The position numbers and the translations under genes were made by a program. Below the pieces are notes generated by a model that had not been told where the DNA came from, ran no database searches, and was given only the letters and a program-made list of their open reading frames with translations. Source: Polytrichum commune (Eukaryota; Streptophyta; Polytrichopsida; Polytrichales; Polytrichaceae). From it: a stretch of 64,000 nt of DNA. Every line of letters begins with the position of its first letter. The stretch's first letter is position 1. The stretch is from positions 56,690,758-56,754,757 of the forward strand of contig OX485805.1 in assembly GCA_950295325.1 (NCBI GenBank), written 5' to 3'. Shown in pieces: positions 12,156-25,244 of the stretch.

Positions 12156-13062
12156 CCTTAAAACATACATCCATAAACATTGGTCACGCATTATGTTCAC
12201 GTTATGTTTATGTAATTTTTAAATCTACATTATGCAAATAATGTATTACATGTAAACTATGTCATGCTCAACATTTTCGGATCTCAAATTTGGAATTGTA
12301 GTTGACATTCAAACTCCATAATTTGACAATGTACATGCAAACACAAATGGTCCATATTACATTGCAAGCGTACTTTGGCGGATTTCTTGGTGAAGTGTCT
12401 CAAGAGTCTTTTAACGATGTACGAGACTGTTGAAATTTGCTCATATTTCATGCATAAAAGCTTCAAATTGCATGATTGTTCTTGGAGGTCATATATCGCT
12501 CAATTTATAATATTCAAGATAGATGTAATGCCTTGCCATGTTTATAAACATATGCTTTAGGACCCCCACTTCCGTTCGAATCAATCTAGTCAAAGTCATT
12601 TGAGATGAAGCTACCACAAACCTATATAGGGTCAAGGGAAAGAGGGGATTATCGCATACGAGCGTACCTCTCGTTCCTGTAGCAGAAGAACCTTGAAGTA
12701 CAAAACTAGAAGTTGCCATTTAAATTTATTTGAAACTGAAATTTGTTGTTAAAAAATCAGATTAGTCAAGTGCAAGTCATTTGAGATGAACCAACCACAA
12801 ACGTATAGAGAGAGTCAAGAAATTTATGTTGGATGGATGAGAGGTACGCTTGTATGTGACAATTCCCTCTCAGCATAGGATCTGACATAGCCCACACAAG
12901 TACTTGTAGATAGATGCAAGTTTATCAACAGTAAAGAAAGAGCATTTCAATATCCGTATGCTGGCATGGAAGGGCAGTTGAGTGGTCTAATTATTGCCTA
13001 TTACTCTGCACCCTCTCATGTCCCCATAACGTAGAGTTGATGGACACGTGTGATGGTCCCTC
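12156..13062. other. Unassigned spacer
   Basis: No gene recognised. Two similar short phrases about 200 bp apart, both containing CATTTGAGATGAA followed by CCACAAACCTAT or CCACAAACGTAT (near 12,600 and 12,780), suggest a small local duplication. Confidence 0.35.
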
Positions 13063-13837
13063 TAAGGTAGACGTGTGTTTGGGTATGTGGGCGTTATTCG
13101 GTTCGTTGTTCATGTTCTCCCCCTTCGACCGATTAGATTTACACAACAAACCTCGTGTTGCATTCGCAAATCTATGATGAAACGTATGCAAAAAATGGAT
13201 TGAAAATCGGACCTCCCTTGATTTAGTTATGGCTGTTGGAAGTGCGTGTTTGTTGATTTCATAAGTGGATACATAGGTCCTCCCAATTGTGTTCACTGTT
13301 GAGTGTAGAGTAGTTGTTGATATTTAAAAGACGCAGTCCAATCTCTTTTAAATATGTGTCTTCTTTTTCTTTTTCTTGTTTTAATGTTTGCTCTTTGATG
13401 CTCACCAAACCACATACCGATCAAATTTAAGGGTCCGTTTAAGGAAGCGAGCCACTTAAGGCCCATCTACCTTATTTGGATACTATTTTCTATGCATCCA
13501 CTTCTTGCATGATATGAAACATGTAATTAATGCAAGATAATTAGCAAATCCAAATTGTGTCTGTAACAATTTGTCATGGCATCATGTTTTGAAATCATGT
13601 AAATATCATGTTCATTATCAAAGTCAATATTCTTATGCTCGTTAAGCAGTCATAAAGGTCTCCCCAATCATGTTGATTGTTGAGTCTAGAAAGGAGAGTG
13701 CATTTTGAACACGTAGTCCAATCTCTTTTGAACACATGTGTTTTCAGTGTCCGTTCTTAGATCCACACCTAACCACATACCACTCACGTACAAGTGTCCA
13801 ACTTATTGTTGTGTTGGAATTAGGCACGTCTACCTTA
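13063..13837 (+). repeat. Two joined family B elements (variant B2 then B)
   Basis: The first unit (about 13,063-13,473) begins TGTGGGCGTTATTCGGTT. Its interior matches the element at 32,398-32,770, with shared blocks GGATTGAAAATCGGACCTCC and GTGTTTGTTGATT. The second unit (about 13,467-13,837) is ordinary family B and ends GGCACGTCTACCTTA. The two meet at TCTACCTTA. No coding capacity. Confidence 0.65.
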
Positions 13838-14169
13838 CCAAGACATGGCTAGGGCTTACGAAGGATGGCACTAAAGTGACTTCATCATCCCTCCTCGAGG
13901 TCTTGAAATGCCGGCAAATACATATTTGCACTATGTTTGTACATAATACTACCATTTTTGCTCATGTGTATTGAAACATGATCCTATTCAGATTAGTTCA
14001 TTCACCTACTCCACTTGTTTGATTGGATCAAAGCATGGTTGTAAATAAGGATGGGAAGATCGAATATGTAAGGAGACAAGATGTACTAAGTGTATTAGAA
14101 TAATGTTATCACGACATTCCATTTTATAGTAGATTGAGCAAATACACTTACTTCTCTTCAAATCGTGAG

Positions 14170-14345
14170 CATGAGGGTCCGAGATGACCTTAACTTGCTG
14201 GATGATAGTGGAGAGGTACCCAAAACCAAATGGAGTGGTTGGCAATTCGATTCTCGGTCATGGAATCTTCTCTCTACTTGATAAAAATGAATTGGCCAAG
14301 TGGCCACGCATCTCATGGGTTCCAAAATTTTAAAAATCATAATAA
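14170..14345 (+). repeat. SINE-like repeat copy 1
   Basis: About 120 bp is shared, in opposite orientation, with 54,195-54,385. The common blocks are GATGATAGTGGAGAG, GAGTGGTTGGC, TTCGATTCTCGG (CTCAATTCCCAA in the other copy) and TCTCTACTTGAT. The first resembles a pol III A box and the third a B box. A-rich sequence follows (near 14,340). A tRNA-derived SINE is possible but not proven. Confidence 0.4.
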
Positions 14346-16229
14346 TTAAAAAAAAATCATGAGCATGAGAACCTAAAGTCCTAGGTGCAATTTTTAAAGG
14401 ACGAGGTCATGACAAATGCCAAACGGGGGGCATGTATTAAGTGACAAACGATGCAGGGTCCCACCCACCCTTACCCCTAAATGCTTTTAGCATGTTCATT
14501 TTGATTGCGTGTACTGTCTTTTATTATGGATGATATGAAATCTTCATCAAAGTTTTTACAAATTGTTTTGTGTCAAGTCATCAAGAAGAACAATTTTACA
14601 ACACAAGCTATCAATATCTACCAAAAAGTTACATCACAATCACGAGTCACTTTTTTAGCCCAATTTGTGCAATTTGAAAATACCGAATGTACTAAGAGGC
14701 CCAAACTGGGCTGAAAAGGTGTTTAAGGATTAAATCTTGGCAACGACCCAACAATCTAAATTGTTCCATGTGTTGCGCATGTTTCCACAAAGTGAATCTT
14801 GGTGACTGAGGGCCCATGCAATTCATGTACATGTTCAGTCAACCATCTATCCACATAAAATTTTCATGCTTTTCTCATGATTTCTTCCGATGATCATCAT
14901 CCGATTGTGTCGTATACCTAATTTGATCGAGAAGAGTGGATGAGCCAACATCACTTTAATTTTTCATTTGTTTTTTCATGACAAATGAAAAAACTTTATT
15001 TCATTGCCAAAAAACTTGTAAGACCATTTGGACCTAAAAGATAGAGAGGGGGGCAACACTATGGGATGCACACACTCGAACCACACAACCAAAAGGAGAG
15101 TGCAAATATTTTCATAACAATGTCATTCATCCCATATGCATGGGTTTATTGACTACACAACGGATTCCACATCCTTCAAAGTTGGGTTGTGGGCGGCATG
15201 TCGGCACATAGGAATCGATTAATTCTTAGAGATATTGGTGAGTGAGTGAGGATTTCCATGAATGATCAATGACTATAGGCCAAGAAGGATCATGTCTTGA
15301 CAATCACCTTTGCCATCCAAACCAAATGTCCATGTTCACATTATAACTTAATATAGTTACAATTTTTATGAATTGGGACAACATAACATTACTTAGCCCA
15401 CCCCCTCCGCATCCTTTCCAAAAGGGGAGGGGAAGGCGAGAAGGCAACCAGGGCAATACACCTACCAACCTATACCATCGAAAGTTCTTGTTAGTTTATA
15501 CTGCAATGCGACCTTGCTAGCCACTAGCTAACTCAACTTATATTGATCAATAACAAATGCAGCGCACTCAACAATGATGGGTCTCCCGGACTTCTTGACC
15601 TACCGTTTATATCATAAGTAATTTAGCCAACTGTCGAGTTTACTATCATATGATGAACAATACTCAGGATGAACATTGTTTATTTTATACCAAAAAAACC
15701 CATAATAAAAATGGCATAATAACCAACAAATTCCCGACTCCACGGTGCATTTGCCTACAACTGAGTAATGTTATGAACTCATGACGACTTAACTTAGTTT
15801 GAAATGTAGTTATGGGTCCAATTGTACGGTTCCTAGTTGCATTACGACGTAGGTGCCAGTGTTTTTTTTTTACTGCACCCATAAATTTGTCCCTCCCAGT
15901 TGAGCTGGACCTGACCCCCAAAATTTGTTATGCATTAAGCCTCATAAATTCCCAGTGTGGGCTACTTATTATGGGTAGGCCCAGTGAGTGCCTCATTGAA
16001 GAGAATTTTCAAAACCCAAAAGCTGCTGCTGAATTGAATAGCCCTTAATCACTTCAGCCCCTGAAGTGTGGGGCAGGTGGCCACCTGATAAAATTTGATT
16101 GACCACTCTCTTATATATAAGTTATGTATATATGTGCATGTTTAAGAATTTTGAGCTCTTCAGAATATTGGCAAACTTCCAACACATTAAATGCATTCAG
16201 GAGTTTCATTACGGAAGTGTGAAGGACTT
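14346..16229. other. Unassigned stretch, no supported gene
   Basis: A short perfect hairpin with arms TTTTCATTTGT and ACAAATGAAAA lies at 14,961-14,991. Otherwise there is AT-rich sequence with frames under 90 codons. The pair of frames at 15,685-16,048 lies on opposite strands over the same bases and shows no known domain. Confidence 0.4.
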
Positions 16230-16732
16230 GGGTTCAAATCTTTACACACGAGCCAAGAGCCGTGACCATGAAATTGGGAGAGCCCAAAAGAAAGCGTCCA
16301 AAGGCTGTCCCAACACACCTCCAAATTCTTGTAGTGTGGTCACGAACCCTCAAGTGTAGTGTGGAGTCATATGTGACCAGGCCCTCAACCAAATGCTATT
16401 TCAATGAATTCTATTCATGCGGGTCCTCACACATGATAAAGTAGAATAAAATCAACGGCTATGAACATTCGGAGTGTCATGGTCTCCTGGTTTTGTGTTA
16501 GGCCTACCTCCAAGAGGTGGTTTTTGAAAATAATCCAAGTGACCATGATAAATGATCCATTTGATGTCGTGTAGGAATCCATGTAGACTTTACATCCATC
16601 TTGCATTCACATACTCCGTTGGTCCCTCAAGTGTAGTGTGAAGCGAACTTGAACCGGCTCCACGTTTTCCAGCAACGAGAGTGCTTGAAGTGTAATGGTC
16701 ACGGGCTCTCAGTCTCGTGTGTGAAGTGATCC
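16230..16732 (+). mobile_element. Family A MITE, near full length
   Basis: The ends are inverted relatives: CTTTACACACGAGCCAAGAG on the left and, read inverted from the right end, CTTCACACACGAGACTGAGA. Both are followed by GCC(C)GTGACCAT. A TTA lies at the right boundary (16,733-16,735). The outermost left bases are diverged. About 503 bp, noncoding. The 86-codon frame at 16,099-16,359 enters this element and is not a gene. Confidence 0.75.
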
Positions 16733-18231
16733 TTAGGTCCAACAAGTTACTATGCTACTTGTCAATGATTAATTCAAATCAAGCATTACCAACTTAATCA
16801 TAATAATAATGCAACATGTTAGTTACATAACAACGCACCTCAACAACAGACGTCTGTTCTCTTTTGCAAAATGTTGTTTGTATGATATTTGTTGAATCCA
16901 TGACTCTCTCCACCGGAATCCCACTTAAAGACAAGCATAATACTCGAAACGCAACAAGAGATGTGAGAATGACATCGCAAGGTTTATGACGATGCATGAT
17001 ACATTGTTCCTACTAAGTATATAATCTAGTTACAATTGTCAAAAACTCATTGCGAATCAATCCTATCGAGATTCGTCCGTGTAGTGGAGAGCATTTTGAG
17101 GTTCACATATGTTTAGATTGGAATTTTATGAGTGCTACTTAGGTGTCATATGGTGTTTAAAAAATATTATGTCACATACTCGGGTACTGCACTATCTCAT
17201 AGTTTTATGTATCTACGTGTGTTGAAGCTTGTTTTTTAAGGGGTTGTTTATCTAATACTATTTTTTTAATACCCTTTTTAATCTACGATTATTTTTCCCT
17301 GTCATCTTGCACCCTTTGGTAGTTTATTTTTAAATTTTCTATGCTAATTTTTAAAATGTCTCTTTTGTATAGTTTAAAATCACCGTATGTGTGGTGTTCT
17401 AAGACACCCTCTATCAACAAGCTTAGTTGATAGCTACAAGAACAATACTAAATGCTCAAGAGTTGAGCTTGTGAGTGGAAAAAACCTTGTGATCCTCTAC
17501 GAAGTTTGTACCATCCTAAACACAATGCCCTTTATGTAGTTCTCCAAAAATGTAATACATGATATTACAAGGTATTTACATAGTATTCACAATGCAATAT
17601 GTGAATGAAGTGATGTTATGTTACACTGAAATTTTTTCTTGCACAAATTAAGAACAAACTATGCTAGGTCTCACCCTATTTCTATAAATTCGCTAGTGAA
17701 GTACCCAAGGTCACATATCAAACAAGCATGAAACAAGCATGTGTTATGTTTAAAGATCTACCTGTAAGGCACTTATACTATGCATGGAAGTGGTCCCGAA
17801 CTAGTTACAAAAAAAGAGCAACACGCAATGTGTCTTTCACCAAGCTTACAAATTAAAAAGTTCACTTTTCAATTGCCTCATTCAAGTTCTTATATTAAAC
17901 TTTTGTTGTTGTTAGATAGACTCTCCTTGTATGGATGTTATGGCATGTTAACATATGGTATGAATTTAATGTGATCAACTTCATCGTGACATGCGTTCAA
18001 TTAACCCTTAACTTCAAGAGAGGCCAATTTTCAGCTTATGAATGACTCTTGAAGGGCAAATTCTTCCAAAAGGAAGGTGCTAGGAAGGTCACAATAGGTA
18101 TCATTGTGATCCTCATGATTTTTAAAATTTTTAAAATTTGTTTTTCAATGACATTGATCCCATTCCAATATGAAAAAATGGTTGATCAAAAGAAATTATT
18201 AAAGTCTAGAATCAACTAAGTTTCCCCTTTG

Positions 18232-18232
<1 letters not shown>
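16733..18232. other. Unassigned AT-rich stretch
   Basis: No gene or repeat boundary is recognised. Frames are all below 70 codons. Confidence 0.4.

Positions 18233-18277
<45 letters not shown>
18233..18277 (+). repeat. Microsatellite (CA)n then (TA)n
   Basis: An uninterrupted CA dinucleotide run passes directly into a TA run of about 14 bases. Confidence 0.95.
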
Positions 18278-18673
18278 AAACTTCATATCATTTTATTTGA
18301 AATTTGTCACTTTTCTATGGACTCGCTTTCTTACCTCAAACTGCATATCTATTCTTCATATAATCTTGAAAGTTTAGACTATGATCTTATTGCACAATTT
18401 TACTGCACAATTTTATCACAATTTCTTCAATTTTAACGATTTTGAATTATTTAGGAGAAATTTCTAAAAATGATTAAATATTGCTACCCTATTAATGTGA
18501 TCTTAAAACCATTAACAATTGACTAGGTCGGAGTACATGAAACACACGCCGATCCGTGGACTATGATGCCTATCTATCACCTCATGTACCACTATCGCAA
18601 AGAATTTAGTGAAAATTTATTGAATAATGGTACATGAGAAGTACCATCATGAATCATCGCAAGAGAAGGCTAA

Positions 18674-19641
18674 GAGCATCTCCACCACTCCACTCCATGA
18701 GCACCTCCAACCCCACTTTGGAGGGGTGGAGAAATTAAGCCTCCCACCTTTTCCCGTCCGCAATGATAAGCGGGGAGTTGAAGGTCTTAATGCACACGGA
18801 CCACTTTATTATGGGGGTATGATAATGTGGTGCCTTCTCTTTGGTCAAACACCTCCAATATCAAAGAATGCTCTCTTTATACCATGTTGCTATTCTTTAT
18901 CAACCTTTGCATGGCACTTTAGTTGATATCAATACAAGCACAAAATTGTCCTTGGATGTGTATGTTTGAGCAAATGGCATTGTAATGGTGGGAGATCCAC
19001 CACTCCATTTATGTGTGAAGCCTTGTCACAATGCCATAAACGGGTTGGAGCCTCCATCACAAATTTCCAAATGGTGGTAATAAAATGCGTCACTTATGTT
19101 GCATTTGATTGTGTGGTATTGTGGAAAGTAAAACATTTACTAGAAATTATAGTCACTTTACTCCAATACTGTTACCTTGGCAAAACAACGTAGATCAAGC
19201 GGGAAGTGTTGTAATCATCTTGCTTTATTGGGTCCTTGTCCAATCTCCTAGTGTCGTCTCCTCTTATCCTCTCGGTTGTCTCCCTCTCCCCTTGCAATGG
19301 GTGTTTGAAATGTTTTGCCTATGCTATATTTGTCTTCTTTGAAGTACGTGTAGTGCATGAGGGAGTGTATGTGACAATGTTGATCCTAGTTATTCATGCT
19401 TTGCTTGACGTATTAGTTGAAGTGGCATGAGCTAGCATAGCTCATAATGTGTTGAGAAAATGTGATACAGAACATCACGTATCCAAGGATTTTAGTACTT
19501 TGATGCACACCCAAATGTTACATGAGCAAGTCGATAATAAATTACCCAATCGAGCCCTCAAAAAAGACATAGACAAACCCAATAAAACCTTGTCATTTTT
19601 GCATTTGTATGGAGGGGGTGTGAGAAAGATGGTGAGTGCTC
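18674..19641. mobile_element. Possible Harbinger/Tourist-like MITE
   Basis: The left boundary reads CTAAGAGCATCTCCACCA. Read from the right, the inverted end is CTAAGAGCACTCACCAT. The GAGCATCTCC-type end with a TAA/TTA target is a known Tourist-like pattern in plants. The inverted match is short, the two target triplets are not identical, and the interior (about 970 bp) is long for a MITE. No transposase is seen inside. Confidence 0.35.
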
Positions 19642-21455
19642 TTAGTGATGTCCTTTGGTATTTATTGAGTAGGAATGGAGGTGGAGACATTAAAAAACAG
19701 TTTTGTCAAATTGTTGGTGTTTGAATGGGTTTGAATGATGCAACCTTTGTGAGAGCTCTTGGCCTACTTGCTTGGATGATTGCAAGGTTTCGTTTTATGC
19801 ACAAATGAAGTTGGAGCACAAGATCGATGAGATGATTTGATTTGTTTCAATTGAGAATCTTTTTAGTGTGAATTTATTTAAGGTTTTGGATGAGTCGTGT
19901 TTTGATGTGCGTCTAGGGCGAACTAGGTGTGGGAATGGGAGAGGAGGGGGGTATCACAGGTTGCTTGGAAACATTGGTTTGAGGTGCATGGGACCCTCTA
20001 CTATAATAGTGCATGATCCAATCAACCCACCATGACATATGGTGATGGTTTGGAAGAGAAACCATTGCCAAGGGGAAGGTGCATATATGTGGTGGGAGCT
20101 ACAAGGAGTTTTATGTGGTTAAGGCCATGCAATGGGAGGAGCATGTGGGGGGATGTAATGTGAGTTTTTTTTAAGCCATGGAGTTGTTGCATGCCAAAAA
20201 TGTATGAATGATCCGTGAATAAATAACATTGATTATGAACCATGGACTATATTATGAACCCTAATATTTGCTTACATCATTCTTGAGCAGTGAACTTACG
20301 ATCCAAATATTATGTGCTTTCAATCCAAATTTGAGCATATATGTTGCCTCTTCAAATTGACAAGAGGTTGAATACTACAATGTGATATCACTGCTAACAT
20401 GTTCTCTCACTTTTTTAATCCCTATCATGCTAGCTAGCCAATCACCAAACATCAACAAGTGACACTTACTCAAAATTCTAACACACATGCCAAGATAAGA
20501 TGGGTCTCAAATAGAATGTGAAAAAGAAAATGGTCATTAAAGAATGTTATGATATGCGGTGCAACAAATGGTGATGTTTCTTCTTTCTCCTCACAAAGCC
20601 AACAACTAAGAGCCCAATATAACCCAATGATATAGTTAAAAAAATACCAACTTGATAACATTGCTATAAGGGGAGAGGGTCTACATGTTGAATGGGACCA
20701 ACAGACCCATGCACAATATTCCAGAACAACCCCCGCCACTGCATGGCATCAGACTGAATCTAGGTGACGGGTGGTGGCCTAAACCCTAAACCCCATTTGA
20801 ACACACCTGCTCTCTTGAGCAATGTTAATGTAAAGTTAACTCCATCCAAGATACGCAACACCAACATATAGTAAAGGTGGGCTCTCAAACCACATTGATG
20901 GGTCCGATAATTTATGAATTATGATTCACCATTTCGTCCCGACTCCCGTCTTTATAAGGACGGGAAAAGTGCAACGAGACCAATTGATAAGGGCAACGGG
21001 ATGGGGACGGGACGGGAACGGAAACAAAAGAGTTGGATTCTCTCCTCCCCCAACTGGCACTGCTGAGAATGCGAGGAGTACGGTTTTTGCCAAGGGGTGA
21101 CTGTACATCCATCCAATTGAACTGATTTCATCCCTGTCACCCCTGCCACCTTCCACCAAAAGGCAAGCAAATTCATCCACTAGTGGCCTGACGGAAGATC
21201 CTCCTCCAATATCGATCCCAGTTCTATGGCCGTTCAGTCCCCAAGGCACTCAGGCAGCCTCAGCCTGAGGCCACATACATTAAGGTAAGGTAGAGAGGCT
21301 TTCCCCCATTTGTTTATTCCTCTCCAGCGGGGTTTTGAAACGGCTACTCCTCCGACACTCATAGGCCTCGGCCACCACACCTTGGATGTTTACGATGAAA
21401 CCCAAAATCATTATAATGCCATTGTTTCCCTTCAGCTTTTGTCAGTTCTTTAGGC
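19642..21455. other. Unassigned stretch with a GC-rich patch
   Basis: A GC-richer patch lies at about 20,930-21,260. It holds overlapping minus-strand frames of up to 107 codons (20,926-21,249), none with a recognisable motif. The overlap of several frames suggests composition rather than coding. The rest is AT-rich and unassigned. Confidence 0.4.
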
Positions 21456-22496
21456 TTTGTGCCCAATCTGGCAAGATATGTCTCATGTATGTATGCTCCC
21501 GTTGAGCAACGTAAACCGATTTTGATGAGGTCACGTGCTAGTCGGTCGTCACAACACTCCACACCGGCCTGGTGCCAGGAATTTTGTAAGGATCGTTTTG
21601 CCCTTTCTGGTAGGTCACCCTTGCATATGAACAATGTTCAGCCTGAGTGGCAATGTTCACTCTGCAAGGGTGAACATCTAGGTGAACCGGACCCGGGAGG
21701 TGGTTACTTTGTGCCCAATCTGGCAAGATAAGTCTCATGTACATATATGCTCCCGTTGAGCAACGTAAACCGATTTTGATGAGGTCATGTGCTAGTTGGT
21801 CGTCACAACACTCCACACCGGCTTGGTGCACCCCTAGTGCGAGGAATTTTGTAAGAATCATTTTTCCCTTTTTGGTAGGTCACCCTTGCATATGAACAAT
21901 GTTCAACATGAGTGGCAATGTTCACTCTGCAAGGGTGAACATCTAGGTGAACCGGACCCGGGAGGTGGTTATTTTATGCCCAATCTAGCAAGATAAGTCT
22001 CATGTATGTTCCCGTTGAGCAACGTAAACCAATTTTGATGAGGTCACGTGCTAGTCGGTCGTCACAACACTCCACACCGGCCTGGTGCACCCCTAGTGAT
22101 AGGAATTTTGTAAGGATCATTCTGTCCTTTCTGGTAGGTCACCCTTGCATATGAACAATGTTCAGCATGAGTGGCCTTGTTCACTTTGCAAGGGTGAACA
22201 TCTAGGTGAACCGAACCTGGGAGGTGGTTACTTTGTGCCCAATCTGGCAAGATAAGTCTCGTGTATATATTCTCCCGTTGAGCAATGTAAACCGATTTTG
22301 ATGAGGTCACGTGCTAGTCGTTTGTCACAACACTCAACGCCGGCCTGTTGCGTCCCCTAGTGCCAAGAATTATGTAAGGATCGTTCTGTCTTTTTTTGTT
22401 AGGTCACCCTTGCAGATGAACAATGTGCAGTCTGAGTGGTGTTGTTCACTTTGCAAGGGTGAACATCTAGGTGAACTGGACCTGGGAGGTGGTTAC
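21456..22496 (+). repeat. Tandem array, four units of about 260 bp
   Basis: Units start at 21,456, 21,708, 21,973 and 22,232 with TTTGTGCCCAATCTGGCAAG or a close variant, giving spacings of 252, 265, 259 and 265 bp. Each unit contains CCCGTTGAGCAACGTAAACC, GTCACAACACTCCACACCGG and GAACATCTAGGTGAAC. Each also has an internal foldback made of CACCCTTGCA and TGCAAGGGTG flanking TGAACAATGTTCA-like sequence. Frames of 80-107 codons within it are by-products of the repeat. Confidence 0.9.
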
Positions 22497-22564
22497 CGGA
22501 GCGGCGTATCACTATTTCGATTTTGAGAAGATCTCTTTGGATATGGATTTACACAGTGCTGTGT

Positions 22565-22738
22565 CTTTTTACTATTGATGTGATATGTTTAACCAAGTAA
22601 AGTTGTTCATGTTGTATAATGTCCAAACAACCAATTTAACTTTTGTTGGTAGAAACATGAGATATACAATCAATAGATATAGCATTGCGTGATTCCTAAT
22701 GATTAGTGACACTAAATATCGTATTTAGTGTAGTCATT
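22565..22738 (+). repeat. Family K repeat copy
   Basis: Matches 50,860-51,045 in order: ACTATTGATGT, ATAATGTCCAAACAACCAAT, then GTGACACTAAATATCGTATT. The end contains the palindromic phrase ACACTAAATATCGTATTTAGTGT split across the boundary. This phrase also recurs near 36,690. Confidence 0.65.
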
Positions 22739-23249
22739 GTTGGCTTGTTTGCATGTAGAACCGCATGGTGTCCGGCATAGGTTGTGTTGGTCACAATTGA
22801 CACAACGACAATTCTACCGAGAATCTCATGGCTTCCCGATTCATAGCCAACTAGTAGCCTTCCCCATTTGGAAAAGGGACCATGACCTTATATGTTGAGT
22901 GATGTTATGGTTCAAATTGTGTCATAGTTTAGAGGATTGTGAGAAAATTACTGGAATTTTGTTTTTACAATTTTGAACGAAGGTAGAAAACATGAAGGGC
23001 TAAGGATTCATGGTAGTCGTGTGAATTGAAGGGGAAATGTTGGGAACCCCTCATAGCTCAAACATTTGCAATGAAAAAATTTCAAAAATTCATGATTGGT
23101 TTCAAAATCATTATTTAAGATTCTCATTTTAGTGTGGACTTGAGATTATAATAACATTAGGAGGGGGTTTGGTGGGACCATGAGTTAAATGGTGAATGTC
23201 TGCATCTTGGACCAAGTCCAATATCAATCCCATTTGCTATGGACCATAA
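22739..23249. other. Unassigned spacer
   Basis: Nothing recognisable. Confidence 0.4.
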
Positions 23250-23829
23250 GAGCCGGTTTACACCATGGACCATGAAGTCGGACCATGGAAGATGGCCTTA
23301 TTCCAGGGCCCGACTTCATGGTCCAACCTCCATGGTCCGATTTCCAAAAAAAAAAAAAACAATTTACAAAGCCTTTGGGTCCCTCACTAGGTGTAAACCG
23401 AACGTGGACCAAGAGGAATGACCATGCACCAAAAAGTGAATGTGTTGATGTTTTTTTATAAAGCCCCAAAAGGGCAGTTTTGGAAACAATTCGAGTTTGA
23501 CCATTCTCTTGTCTTCTCTTGTCTTCATCTTTTCTTCCCCTAGAAGAAAATCATTAAAAACTTATTATAACAACATTTCTCTACCATGGGCCCCTTGCCT
23601 TTTTCTATTGTAACACTCTCTTACCTCTCCCACTGCAAAACCCGTTGAACCATGTTAGTGCATAATGTAGGCCTTAAAATATATCTTTTGGAAACCTCGA
23701 ACTTCATAATCACTCTGACCATTTTTTTTCTTGGTGTAAGCCAAAGTGATCCCGGGACGAATGCAACAACCAGTTACAAATTTTACAGAGCCTTGGGACG
23801 ACTTCATGGTCCATGGTGTAAACAATCCC
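23250..23829. mobile_element. MITE related to the 35,992-37,124 element
   Basis: The left end contains CCGGTTTACACCATGGACCA and the right end, read inverted, contains TTGTTTACACCATGGACCAT. Both continue into TGAAGTCG. The interior shares the block AACGTGGACCAAGAGGAATG and the phrase GACCATGCACCAAAAAGTG with the 36-37 kb element in opposite orientation. The outermost bases have drifted (AGAGCC against AGGGAT). About 580 bp and noncoding. Confidence 0.7.
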
Positions 23830-24084
23830 TAAGACACTAAGACTTTACCAATTATAAGCATGCTCAAACCAAATCCAACCACCTTCGAGTAGCTATACAT
23901 GTTGTTTTAACACCATCACATGAATCCCACTCTGAATAGAAAGCAAACATAAACCTATTACTTAACAATGTTACAAAGTAGGGATACATCAACCACATAA
24001 TATAAAGGGCGGTTTTTACAAAGACCTCATAAGAACATGACTGCCATGAGCCCTAAGCCAACAACATGGAACTTTGGCTGCTTA

Positions 24085-24340
24085 ATATGCTTGTAAGTCC
24101 ATGATCATGCACTTCACTTCGCTGATTATCCCACTTAGTGGATGTGGTACTAACACCCAGAACACACACTATTTTTCTAAGTCTCAAAATTAGTGAGGAT
24201 TGAATTTTTAAACATGCTTGTAAGTCCATGACCATGCACTTCACTACATTGATTATCCAATTAGTGCATGTGTTACTAACACCTGGAACACACACTGTTT
24301 TTCTAAGTCTCAACACTAGTGAGGATTGAGTTTTTAAATG
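24085..24340 (+). repeat. Tandem duplication, two units of about 127 bp
   Basis: Both units read ATGCTTGTAAGTCCATGA, then CATGCACTTCACT, GATTATCC, GAACACACACT and TTTTTCTAAGTCTCAA, then TAGTGAGGATTGA, with a few substitutions. The 87-codon minus-strand frame across it is two copies of the same peptide and is not supported as a gene. Confidence 0.85.
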
Positions 24341-24959
24341 ATTGATACTAAATTCATGTATAAATCCTCATCTACCATACATTTCAAGAAAATCAATGCA
24401 TGCTCTAAGGTGTACTGGAGCGATAAAACAACTTATATGAAAACACATGCTTGTGTAGTGAATAATGTAGAACCTTTACCTCTTTGTTTATTTATAGGAT
24501 AATGTGTATTGTATTTTATTTTTAGATTCAACAATCCCGGATTTAAGAGAGAAATCATTTTTTTCCATATTAAAATTTGAGATTTTTAGAATATTATTAC
24601 CAGAAGTTTCAACTTTCCTAATAATAGTTTGATTAATGCCGAAGTGGTACAAGTACTATGGTAGTGCTAGGATCAATAATGCCGGTACTTTCAGTGAATA
24701 ATGCTGTTATGAATAGTATTGTAAGCGAATAATGCTAGGATGAACAATGCTTCCTCCTACTCTTTTGGTTGTATCAATTTTGAAGCGTAAGAAACTTAGT
24801 ATCACCTTCACTAATTTCCCACACACATTATTAGCCCTCCCTCACTAGTTGGGATAATCAATGTAGTATGAACCCATGCCGTCCCTACCCTTTGCACATG
24901 TACACATGACACATCATTTTAATGTGGTCCCCCACCTTTCCCAGATGATGGGAACGACA

Positions 24960-24987
24960 ACCACCACCACCACCACCACCACCATCA
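24960..24987 (+). repeat. (CCA)n microsatellite
   Basis: Nine or so consecutive ACC/CCA triplets end in ATCACG. It lies about 260 bp upstream of the ORF at 25,245. Confidence 0.9.
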
Positions 24988-25244
24988 CGTCTTCGGTTCT
25001 ATATAGATAGACCTAAGTTAGTACACAATGAGAAACCATGGATGAAGTAAAGGATGTAAGTACACTATCGCCATCCATCCATCTTTCTATGTGAATCAAT
25101 CGACCCCATCGTTATTTTTGTACACGAGAACGGGAAGCCCATGCAATGCAACTCCAATCACCACCGACATGTGAAGGCCGTCCATTGTTGTGAAAACGAA
25201 AGAGCTCGAGTCGCAATCGATCTCCGAAGCTGAGTCATCTCATC

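Noticed and set aside
14200-14260. tRNA gene at the GGCAATTCGATTCTCGG block
   Set aside because: There is no cloverleaf, anticodon stem or acceptor stem. At most it is a SINE relic.
18674-19641. Confident Tourist element
   Set aside because: The end match is short and the target triplets differ, so it is listed only as possible.
21456-22496. CRISPR-like array
   Set aside because: The units are about 260 bp and contiguous with no short direct repeats separated by unique spacers, and the DNA is plant-like.
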